IMG/VR virus record: IMGVR_UViG_3300042860_002589
Location: 1 to 57,001 of that record
Origin: a virus
Strand: one strand, 5' to 3'
DNA length: 57,001 nucleotides
A program made the translations under genes and the position numbers. Shown here in pieces: positions 35,601-42,621 of the stretch; positions within the stretch are counted from its first letter, which is position 1; each line of letters opens with the position of its first letter. The notes beneath the pieces are model-generated. The model had not been told where the DNA came from and ran no database searches. It worked only from the letters and a program-made list of their open reading frames with translations.

Positions 35601-37528
35601 GTAGCTGTTTTTTGATTAAGAATATTGTAGGTATATTCCAGTTGACTATCAAAATCAAAGTTTATAGGTGGTCTAACAATACTTTCTCCAATTTTTTCAA
35701 TGCCAGCTAGTTTTATTTTAAAAGCCTTTTCATAAACTTGTTCATCTGAAATATCATTTAAGATTACTTCATCTGATGAGAACTCTCTCTTGGATCTTAT
35801 GCTAACTTTTAAGTCACTTAAATCTCCAACTCCATTTTGGATATACCTAGGAGTAGATTGTCCAGCAAATGGATTTTTATCGTAAGAAAAAGGAACCTTT
35901 TTTACTCCTTCTTCAAATTTTCCAGCGTAGTCCCAAATCATTTCTGACCATGGAACAAATCCCCAGTTTGTTGGATACTCTATATTAATTTTTTCTACAA
36001 AATCTATAAAAGCTTTAGTTGGATTATTATTATCTTCAAAGTATTTATTTAATTCTTCTAGGTTTTCCATCTCCAAAACTATAGGAGTAGCTCCTACGCT
36101 ATCTGAGCTTGGAGTTGCCCCAGTGGCTCTCCAAAGATCTAGCTCTCTTCTAATTGTTTTCTTAAAGGAATCTATGTCTGGCCCTGGAAGGTTTTTGTAT
36201 ACGTCTAGAATTCTAGTTTTGTAATTTTCATTGCCTTCCATCTTTAGTCTAGGAAGACCTACTCTAGAACCAAATTCGTCAAACATATTGAAAACTAAAA
36301 CTTCTGTTTGTGTCTTGACTAACTCGTTTATTTTAATCTGGTTAAATGGCCTTAGAGTCAAAACAACTCTGTCATTTGGCTCATGGTAATAAACGTAATC
36401 TTCTACTCTATGAGTTATAAAGTCAGCGTACGTTGATATAGGGGTTAGTCTAATATTATCGCCTTTTACGCTAGTTATTAGACTAGGGCAATTGCTAACA
36501 GAGTAAATCCAAGTCAGCTGTTCTACGTCGGCACCTGTCACTGATTTAGCTAAGCTAAAATAATCTATCAAAGACTCTACTGAATCTAAACTATCCCCAA
36601 TAAGGGCATTAATAAATTTTCCACCAAAACTTTCAGGTACAGCAAAAGTTGGGGTTGCATCTGGTAAAGAGTCTTCAAAAAGCTTCGTCCACGATGGGAA
36701 CTTCTTGAGGATATCCCTAGTGGACTCAGTTATGTTTGGAGGATTAGGTTCGGAAATTTGCACTTCAACCAAAAGAAGAAAATCAATATTGCCTATTTCC
36801 TGAGGCGTTAAAGACCCAATCATTTGGTCGTTTAAAGATAATGGCGTATCGTATATTAAGAAACCATTTTCATCAATGCCCTGGCTTGATACTAGATAGT
36901 TACCTGTATCAAACACGGCATCGGGTAGCTCTGTAAGGAACTCCACTTGGATCTTTATAAACCTCTTTGATCTTTGTATAAACAAAAATTCAGTCTGAGT
37001 TGACACATCATTTGGCATCCAGAAAGGAGTTGCAGATTCCAGTACATCGTCTGACTCGTAAACTTGTAATGTATATTCTATTGGGATACTAGACGGTGCG
37101 TTTACAAATGCGCCTTTGTAAGCCACTAAGTCCACTCTAGATGTTGTATCAACAAACCTTTCAAGGGGAGTTGTTTTATTTGTCGGCGTAAGAACAAAAT
37201 ATCCATTTTCTTCTACCAAATCATAGATTAAAAAAGAACCTTGTTGTGTACCAGTTGGGTAAACGTAGTTAAGATAGAAGTCTTGATCTGTTATTACTTC
37301 GCCAAATTCCGTGGATAACACGGAGTCTGCTAAGGTAGGAGTTGCCCCTTGGATTATCTCGTTACCTATGAAGGTAGAATCGCCTAAGTAATTATGGCCA
37401 TACTTAGACCTCATGGTTGAATAGTTTGTATAACTTGAATTATCGTACAGGTCTATTGGGTCAGACGTCCACACTTTACCTTGCTTGTTAAAGTGTATGT
37501 TAGATAATGTTAATACATAACTTTTCAT
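32669..37528 (-). CDS. Giant baseplate/tail fibre protein, gpI-like region with Ig-like domains
   Basis: A 1,619-residue protein. Residues about 265-330 (ILKKFPSWTKLFEDSLPDA then GGKFINALIGD) and about 425-480 (LPRLKMEGNENYKTRILDVY) resemble phage baseplate/tail proteins of the gpI type. This is consistent with its place after the J homologue. The centre is Ser/Thr/Tyr-rich, low-complexity, with many (S/A/T)TPxY motifs. The last 350 residues look like Big_1 immunoglobulin-like domains: TIESYDKNGNPKPYQ with TDNNGFAYARV, then IIKADGVSTLSIKG. Probably a baseplate-attached fibre that binds host surface sugars. AGGGGA precedes the ATG. Confidence 0.65.
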   Translation of the reverse strand: MKSYVLTLSNIHFNKQGKVWTSDPIDLYDNSSYTNYSTMRSKYGHNYLGDSTFIGNEIIQGATPTLADSVLSTEFGEVITDQDFYLNYVYPTGTQQGSFLIYDLVEENGYFVLTPTNKTTPLERFVDTTSRVDLVAYKGAFVNAPSSIPIEYTLQVYESDDVLESATPFWMPNDVSTQTEFLFIQRSKRFIKIQVEFLTELPDAVFDTGNYLVSSQGIDENGFLIYDTPLSLNDQMIGSLTPQEIGNIDFLLLVEVQISEPNPPNITESTRDILKKFPSWTKLFEDSLPDATPTFAVPESFGGKFINALIGDSLDSVESLIDYFSLAKSVTGADVEQLTWIYSVSNCPSLITSVKGDNIRLTPISTYADFITHRVEDYVYYHEPNDRVVLTLRPFNQIKINELVKTQTEVLVFNMFDEFGSRVGLPRLKMEGNENYKTRILDVYKNLPGPDIDSFKKTIRRELDLWRATGATPSSDSVGATPIVLEMENLEELNKYFEDNNNPTKAFIDFVEKINIEYPTNWGFVPWSEMIWDYAGKFEEGVKKVPFSYDKNPFAGQSTPRYIQNGVGDLSDLKVSIRSKREFSSDEVILNDISDEQVYEKAFKIKLAGIEKIGESIVRPPINFDFDSQLEYTYNILNQKTATIKFLVELVVSGVTYYANYTLNTVSDIYAAGPLYSIFNIATNRTNSDVQFKSKTTNVNYVDNTSTTASNTIHISNVTEARVSFGHFIYSSTTPLYTISGHSTSNSGWIHPKGHATAKYYTTSYANASTSTLPSPYYTITTPTISKMQIEYGSSMLSSTPSIGYTSAVKTSGVLRPYSTSSGTATPSFSIPFNSLVALAKGFPPAQSSPTYNALVLRNTVPEDAYIDPDYSTPGYGYNGYGGYVNHPQFNINYFVPGLMIDSDITSPQFFATPSYSLSSTPTTLSVYWDPYAVPSNRKYSLNGVGQNNYPLTVGEWKYFEKTSATPVYFRLSERGVIKSEEDIGASYELSDSISSIDVHRYNFDFNLLTPNKYIVNNISAIPADSSDNSFEVWTDKSSVIPYYSISEDDDLRVPNTMYVPADSYNELKQGTDNDVYIPSVVVRSRLNTKHNKDFESEIHTGWYYLNNQETYVYARPVTENVTYTSSNPYHQIVLSGHAKQGAPVIIESLSNPSTSLTQVAFIDAATPSVFGSFNTEYLEARKNNYLYVGYKNIYEVSVYDPITELYLLENGSSNTEKITMPAGSMVPGRTYTVKYKVRNAYSVDNEYLDSNNKLKTKILFHATPITGDTNYAVTYESTLFDSSTPSGVYHSPMKSLLNEGFVYLTDSVYEYDRFLAETNPGYLIDDPASDYSILTIESYDKNGNPKPYQKYNITSSLLSVEPSSVETDNNGFAYARVAYSGATPAIVNNAPLYISGVQSGYSMANDSATLNYSIVKSESGLDSLYAEVDPQIIKADGVSTLSIKGMLSSKTKDTSSVRVYYRLGRTLYSAITKPTYNSVVSLEDGSFTIGPITAQSSATPGYWFAVVETEFSSNNVSSPVTISGDIVHWFEDSQDAILNSSGRVTSVQDTFTASDFSFVSSTPVYKIDYLTGNPAQKSATPNVSLPKWFKIPRLTQYQLGILGNDYYSLDNNRQIYPS

Positions 37529-37539
37529 TTAGTCCCCTA

Positions 37540-38808
37540 TTATACTGCGTCTAACCAAATAGTGTACTCGCAAGTGATTCCATTTTCTGGATGGATGTAC
37601 ATTAGCTGCTGAGAAGGTCTGCTCATTGAGGAGAAAAACTCTTGTGCGTATGTATTATAGCTTTCTGGTGAACCAGAGATTCTTAGAGTAGCACTCCCTA
37701 TAGTCATTTTAAATGACTGATGGTAATGGCCCATAAAAACGTCATCAAAATGTTCTGGAATTGCTCCGTCTTTCCAGCCCATTATCTTTTTATAGTAGCC
37801 ATGAAAAGCGTTAGGTGAAGGTAATTGATCTCCATGGATAAGCAAGCTGCTATGGTTACCTATAGAGTCGACTGCATACCAATGTCTTTCACCTTTGCCG
37901 TCTGGAATATTAAAAGTTATTCTTGGCTCATCGGCGAAGATTAATCGTACTATCTGATACAGCAATCTGTCCATGTTAGACTCTGGGTCATGTTGCTTTC
38001 TTGCTCGTCCACCTATTGCTCCATGGTTTCCTATAACGCCAGTAACATGTATATGTTCAAAGTTCTCTAATGCTGTCTTCAAGAACTTTACAAGTATCTC
38101 TGGTCCATTGATACCAACTTGACGGTAAAGGCCAGAGTCGATCAAGTGGGCTTGTCCAGGAAATATTTCTTCACCTTCGACTATATCACCAAGCAACCAC
38201 ACATGAAGATTGTTAACCGGGTGGTGCTTTCTTTGTATCTCTGTAATTTCTATCAACTTTTCTGTATACAATTCTATGCGGTCTGCTGCTACGTTAGAGT
38301 TGTAATCTGGTGTGACCTTTCCTAATTGCCAGTCTGCAAAAACTGCTACTGCAGTTTCTGGTACACCTGGTACTTGTTTAATTACTGGCTTTTTGGTCAC
38401 TGGCATCGTGAACTCAGAAAAAGCATCGAGCGCTGCTTGATATACTGACTCTACTGCTTCGCCTTTAGCGTTCTTGTTTTTTTCTGCTAGTCTAAGTAGG
38501 CGCTTATTTTCAGCTCTAAGGTAGTTTACGGTATCTTCGTTTATAGTTAAAAATGAGGAATGGCTGCTAACGTCTTCGTCTTCTTCGTCTTCATCTGTGC
38601 TATCATTGTGGCTTGACTGCAGATACTTACTGTCAGCTTTAGAAACTAAATTACTGATGTCGAACTCTTCTTTATGCTCAACTTCGTATTTTTCATTTAG
38701 AATTTCGCCATCTGCTTTTTGTCCAGATGCAAGGAGTCGTGCCTTAGCCATATTACTAGCCTTGACTATAGACGTGGTTTTTACTACATAGTAATTGTCA
38801 ACAGACAT
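37540..38808 (-). CDS. Calcineurin-like metallophosphoesterase
   Basis: A 422-residue protein. Residues 1-45 repeat the small domain encoded at 8682-8864. An acidic linker (DSTDEDEEDEDVSS) and a short helix follow. The metallophosphoesterase core starts near residue 155: FADWQLGK (with Gln in place of the usual His of DxH), LLGDIVEGE, VIGNHGAIGG, LLIHGDQL and MGHYHQS. This covers all five blocks, so the metal site is mostly intact. Such phage enzymes may be Mre11/SbcD-like nucleases or phosphatases. It is unusual to find it inside a baseplate gene block. A TGCTATAAT element stands 36 bases before the start. Confidence 0.85.
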   Translation of the reverse strand: MSVDNYYVVKTTSIVKASNMAKARLLASGQKADGEILNEKYEVEHKEEFDISNLVSKADSKYLQSSHNDSTDEDEEDEDVSSHSSFLTINEDTVNYLRAENKRLLRLAEKNKNAKGEAVESVYQAALDAFSEFTMPVTKKPVIKQVPGVPETAVAVFADWQLGKVTPDYNSNVAADRIELYTEKLIEITEIQRKHHPVNNLHVWLLGDIVEGEEIFPGQAHLIDSGLYRQVGINGPEILVKFLKTALENFEHIHVTGVIGNHGAIGGRARKQHDPESNMDRLLYQIVRLIFADEPRITFNIPDGKGERHWYAVDSIGNHSSLLIHGDQLPSPNAFHGYYKKIMGWKDGAIPEHFDDVFMGHYHQSFKMTIGSATLRISGSPESYNTYAQEFFSSMSRPSQQLMYIHPENGITCEYTIWLDAV

Positions 38809-38824
38809 TCATGAACCTACTTTT

Positions 38825-39994
38825 TTAGTATTGTGTTGACCCTATTATAGCAGGATATATCTCCACAGCACCTGCTACAAGGTATGATCTTTCGCTTTGT
38901 AGTTGGTAATTATTTTTTGGTATTTCTACTCCATTAACAGTCATTAGGTTAATTATAACTTCTCCAATTAAATCAGAAGAAGAAAGTATTTGAGACTGTA
39001 TGACTGATGCATCGACTGAATCTCCTACCGTAAGAGAGTTTAAGTATCTTTTTACAAAGTACGCAGCCTGGTTTGCTATGCTCACTGCCGAAACCGAACT
39101 ATTCCCTATAGGTAGTATTATGTTAGCTGATACAGATACTGGGACCCTCTCCGCAACTCTTACATTTAGTTTAATGCCAACAGGCTTATAAGCTAACAGC
39201 TCTCTGTATACTACTGAGTCAAGGGTTCCAGCAAGCATTGGGCCTTCTGGAACAACGATGACGTCGCATGACCCCATACCAAAAGAGCCCTCTCTAATTT
39301 TAACATCTCTAACACCCTTTATTGATAGGGCTGCCAACCTAATTGATTCTGCTGTTCCGGTAGAATATAACTTAACTGACCTTATTATTCTTCGTCTATA
39401 AGCCTCATCGTTTTCTGTGTTGACCTCAGAATAGACGTCTTTAACATTTTGTACAGATAGTATAACTCCAGGGGGTGCTATAAAATCATGTCGGGTTAAA
39501 GTGCCAGCAGCAGCTGTGTGTGCTTGGTTACCTGAAGACGGTAAGATTTGGCCAAAAGCTTTTCTAGAACCAGCTGGGATGGTGACATCTCCTGACAATA
39601 AATACCTAAACTGGAAAGAGGAACTATTTGATATATCGTTATAGACTGTAGTTCCCTTAGATATAATCAGGTCTTTGCTGTAAACTTTTGCTATAGAAAA
39701 AACTACGTTTGCTAGGTTTCTATCAGAAGCTATAGTGTCTGTTATCTGCTTTCTTGGGACCGAGTACAACTCACCTATTAGGTCTAAGTTTCTGCCTGAA
39801 GCGGTGTTTATCATGGTCTGATCAATGTTATATTTTAGTACACTGTAGAGATCTCCGATTTGGTCTGCTACGGCCTCAGCAAAGGCCCTGGCGATTGATC
39901 CAGGGCTTGTAGACGTGATGCCTGCGTTCTTCTCAAGAGAGTTAACCATTTGGGATAGTATCTCTGATCTGTTTTTTGTATAAATGACGGCCAT
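38825..39994 (-). CDS. Baseplate J-like protein (Mu gp47/P2 J family)
   Basis: A 389-residue baseplate wedge protein. The N-terminus has SPGSIARAFAEAVADQIG (about 31-48) and the GRNLDLIGELYSVPR segment (about 69-83). Near residues 195-225 are DEAYRRRII and ALSIKGVRDVKI, all classic Baseplate_J features. The C-terminal domain begins near KPVGIKLNVRV. It would join the wedge around the hub and trigger sheath contraction. AAGGAAAA precedes the ATG. It follows the gp25-like gene, as in P2 and Mu. Confidence 0.9.
   Translation of the reverse strand: MAVIYTKNRSEILSQMVNSLEKNAGITSTSPGSIARAFAEAVADQIGDLYSVLKYNIDQTMINTASGRNLDLIGELYSVPRKQITDTIASDRNLANVVFSIAKVYSKDLIISKGTTVYNDISNSSSFQFRYLLSGDVTIPAGSRKAFGQILPSSGNQAHTAAAGTLTRHDFIAPPGVILSVQNVKDVYSEVNTENDEAYRRRIIRSVKLYSTGTAESIRLAALSIKGVRDVKIREGSFGMGSCDVIVVPEGPMLAGTLDSVVYRELLAYKPVGIKLNVRVAERVPVSVSANIILPIGNSSVSAVSIANQAAYFVKRYLNSLTVGDSVDASVIQSQILSSSDLIGEVIINLMTVNGVEIPKNNYQLQSERSYLVAGAVEIYPAIIGSTQY
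38844..38852 (-). promoter_or_regulatory. Candidate extended -10 promoter before the metallophosphoesterase
   Basis: The minus strand reads TGCTATAAT, identical to the element at 12545-12553, 36 bases upstream of the metallophosphoesterase start. It lies within the last codons of the baseplate J gene. No -35 box is visible, so confidence is low. Confidence 0.3.
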
Positions 39995-40003
39995 TTGTTT
40001 TCC

Positions 40004-40378
40004 TTATATGTTTTGATTTATTGAAAGAACTATCGGTTCACCATAACCGGTTATTAACTTTATGTCAAATCTTATAGAATCAGGAGACGTAGGGACTGCT
40101 GAGATGACTATGTTTTTTCCTGCAAAAACTCCCTCTCTATCTAGGGCTGCCCTTATTAAGCTCTTGCCGTAATCTGCTGTTGCCGGGTCTTGTGGCATTC
40201 CGTAAAGGGCAGAAAGTGCTGTGCCTAATTTAGGGTAGATATAAAAATCACCAGGCTCAGTCATTAATCTAATATAGATTTGTTGAAGATCGTTTTGTGC
40301 CACAGACTGAGTTAATGTAAGGTCTTTGTTAGAGCTGAGCTTCATGTCTCCATCAAAGCTAAAATGTAAGTCAGGCAT
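40004..40378 (-). CDS. Baseplate wedge protein, W/gp25-like
   Basis: A 124-residue protein of the gp25/P2 W family (lysozyme-like fold without activity). It has the N-terminal DLHFSFDGDMKL strand pair and LQQIYIRLMTEPGDFYIYP (residues about 32-50), with the conserved R-L-x-T-x-x-G-D/E-x-x-x-x-P. LGTALSALYGMP follows, with a final beta hairpin ending VLSINQ. The gene lies directly before the J homologue, which confirms the identification. In contractile tails this protein binds the sheath ring nearest the baseplate. Confidence 0.88.
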   Translation of the reverse strand: MPDLHFSFDGDMKLSSNKDLTLTQSVAQNDLQQIYIRLMTEPGDFYIYPKLGTALSALYGMPQDPATADYGKSLIRAALDREGVFAGKNIVISAVPTSPDSIRFDIKLITGYGEPIVLSINQNI

Positions 40379-40382
40379 CGTA

Positions 40383-41054
40383 TCAATCCAAATCTCTATT
40401 TGTCTTAGTCTTTGCTTGGTTAAAAGTGTAACCCTGAAACATAAGCTTTTTCATGTATTGGATCTTTGTGTCCGAAGAAGTTTTTGCTTCTTCTTGAAGA
40501 AGTTTTATTTCATCTTCACTTAAAAAGTCTTCTATATGTTTTTGCTTACTTAAAGTAGCTTCTTTAACTGCAGAAGGCGCACCATAATCAATGCTGCTTC
40601 TAATAGTAACGCTTTCTTCTTGTCTTGTATTTTTTAATAAATTAATATTATTGATGCTTGTTTCATAGGTATGATACGCTGGGCTTTTTTGAAAGTTTCT
40701 TAAAGGAACCAAAAATGGCTCAGTAAAATTTGACCCTGCGTAGTTAAAGGAATACTTATTCCATCGTATGCCGTCATCTTCTGTCGTGTATATTTTTAAA
40801 GTATCTGCAAAGATACTGATTGATCGGGTAATCGCACTTATAACTATACCAACACCCGGGGATGCCATAATCTCAATGTCACCATTGTCAGCTAACTTTA
40901 AATAAGAGGATATATCTGGGTGGTTTAATCCAACCTCTCTTCGAGAAAATTCATTTCTTTTCTTAAAGATAAACTGATCTTGAACAGTGGATATGTTGAT
41001 TCCAGCTTGCTCGCCATTTATAGGTTTTGTTACAGGTTGATTAAACGGATCCAT
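40383..41054 (-). CDS. Baseplate-associated protein of unknown function
   Basis: A 223-residue protein between the V-like and W-like baseplate genes. The first part is beta-rich: DISSYLKLADNGDIEIMASPG resembles strands of a spike or OB-type domain. The C-terminal third is charged and helical, with EDFLSEDEIKLLQEEAKTSS. The position suggests a spike-associated, hub-associated or assembly protein. A short AGG box precedes the ATG at 41054, and the gene is two bases from its upstream neighbour. I recognise no named family. Confidence 0.6.
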   Translation of the reverse strand: MDPFNQPVTKPINGEQAGINISTVQDQFIFKKRNEFSRREVGLNHPDISSYLKLADNGDIEIMASPGVGIVISAITRSISIFADTLKIYTTEDDGIRWNKYSFNYAGSNFTEPFLVPLRNFQKSPAYHTYETSINNINLLKNTRQEESVTIRSSIDYGAPSAVKEATLSKQKHIEDFLSEDEIKLLQEEAKTSSDTKIQYMKKLMFQGYTFNQAKTKTNRDLD

Positions 41055-41055
41055 A

Positions 41056-41421
41056 TTAAATTAAATACCTTGGTATTCCCATGTCTGATATATTATTATA
41101 CATCAATGGACTCATATCATGGGGTGTTGCATAGAAGGATAATATGTAAGGCATCCTTTCGCTAGTGTCCCTGAACCCAACCAAGCAGCGTGCTCCTATT
41201 TCGGGAGCAACCGATTGCAGTCCTTGAACCATTGGGCAAGATACGTTAGTAAGAACATCGGTCATTTGGTCAGAGTATCTATTTTCTAGCATGACCTTAG
41301 CAGTATTTGTGTTCTTGTCGTAAGAAGCTACTACGCCAAACCTTGTTTTTTGTCTCTGCATTTCTGCAGTACTTATCATGTCTGATATTTTTTGATCAAA
41401 TTTAGGGTATACTTTAGCCAT
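41056..41421 (-). CDS. Baseplate spike/hub OB-fold protein (V/gp5 N-terminal-like)
   Basis: A 121-residue protein with the OB-fold pattern of the spike base: TRFGVVASYDKNTNTAKVML (about 26-45), then VSCPMVQGLQSVAPEIGARC and LVGFRDTSERMPYIL (about 75-95). These strands match the phage V/gp45/gp5 N-terminal family. It would cap the tail tube and carry the spike. The start forms a TAATG overlap with the stop of the lysin gene, and the order lysin, V, unknown, W, J is typical of contractile tails. Confidence 0.8.
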   Translation of the reverse strand: MAKVYPKFDQKISDMISTAEMQRQKTRFGVVASYDKNTNTAKVMLENRYSDQMTDVLTNVSCPMVQGLQSVAPEIGARCLVGFRDTSERMPYILSFYATPHDMSPLMYNNISDMGIPRYLI

Positions 41422-42365
41422 TATAAGCCTGACCTTCCTGATGCGTCTGTTCTGTTTCTTATAGCTTTAGCTGCTGGTGCTGGATCGATCCATCCAGGGA
41501 CTGTAGCTTCGGATGCATAGAGTTCTCTTTCTTCTGCCTTTCCCAATGGATAGCAAAACTCATCTGACCCCCACCTATCGTATCTCATCTTTACTCCACC
41601 CGCTGCTGCTGTAGATATAACATTGTCTTTAAAATAAGTATCTTTGTATTGTTCGAAATTCACCCAAATATATACATCCCAATAGTTTCTATATGTAGCT
41701 GCTTTATATTTAGTACCATCTCTTAGTTTTGCTACTTCTGCATTAGACCTTGGGCTTTTAAATTTGTCATAGCCGTCGACCAATGCAGTCAGCGCCCATG
41801 CCTGATAAACTATCCATTTACCACCCAATGCTTCATAAGCCTTTTTTACAGTAGAAGGCTTTACTCCAGTAAGAGCACCGTACGGAAAGTTGTCTGCACT
41901 ATCCATTCCGCCATGAGACCTACCCCAAGGACCATCTCCCCAATTACCCCAGATCCTAGATAGAGATGATGATCTTTTGCCCCCATCTCTATAGCCTTCT
42001 TGTCCAATATATTTTTCAACTTGCCATGCTAATATAGCTATTTGGTTAAATGGATACCAATAAACTTCATCAACTGATAAACCGCTCCAACCATCAGCTT
42101 TCATTTCTTTTGATGAAGGTTGTTTTGTTGAATTTTTGTTGCGAATTCTCCATCCAAGCATTGTTTTACCAACTTTGGCAGGTGATTCACCAAATACTAT
42201 TGGAAGAGGTGTACTTATCCAGTTGCCTGATTTAATTATCATTTGCCACATTCCTATAGCCTCAGCTTCATTAAAAGCATACGGCCTACAATTAGATTCT
42301 CGTTCTGCTATACCAACGAATGTTGCTATCTCTTCCATATTGAAAAGCCCAGTGCTTGCCATCAT
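41421..42365 (-). CDS. Lysozyme-like (SLT-type) domain, downstream half of a frame-split tail lysin
   Basis: Encodes about 314 residues with a lytic transglycosylase/lysozyme-like domain: FVGIAERESNCRPYAFN (with the likely catalytic Glu) followed by EAIGMWQM, then a Trp/Gly-rich segment and IAILAWQVEKYIG. The same frame is open further upstream to 42671. That untranslated-looking extension encodes GDHVNFGGDYGGGHDNHIHV, which contains the H-x-H zinc motif missing from the M15 gene before it. The ATG here has a poor ribosome binding site. The natural product is more likely a fusion of about 844 residues made by a +1 frameshift, or by correcting an indel. Confidence 0.7.
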   Translation of the reverse strand: MMASTGLFNMEEIATFVGIAERESNCRPYAFNEAEAIGMWQMIIKSGNWISTPLPIVFGESPAKVGKTMLGWRIRNKNSTKQPSSKEMKADGWSGLSVDEVYWYPFNQIAILAWQVEKYIGQEGYRDGGKRSSSLSRIWGNWGDGPWGRSHGGMDSADNFPYGALTGVKPSTVKKAYEALGGKWIVYQAWALTALVDGYDKFKSPRSNAEVAKLRDGTKYKAATYRNYWDVYIWVNFEQYKDTYFKDNVISTAAAGGVKMRYDRWGSDEFCYPLGKAEERELYASEATVPGWIDPAPAAKAIRNRTDASGRSGL

Positions 42366-42621
42366 CAAAGCTAATTCTTCTGGTGTTAACAGAGTTTGAT
42401 TTTTTCCAGAGTAGTTTGTATTTCCTTTTAGGATTGCTGCAGTTAGCTTTGTTTGGTCTAAGAAATATCCTGCCTGAGTTCCAGCTATTGGAGAAACAGT
42501 TAAAGGAGAGTCAGAAGAACCACTGTTTAATCCAATAAAATTAGCAGGGGTTCCTGCTCTTGTCCAACCAAAAGATACGTGTATATGGTTATCATGTCCG
42601 CCACCATAGTCACCACCAAAG

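Noticed and set aside
42050-42538. Possible intron or insertion between the M15 and SLT halves
   Set aside because: The downstream frame is continuous coding sequence through the interval and supplies the missing zinc motif, so a one-base shift explains the break without an intron.
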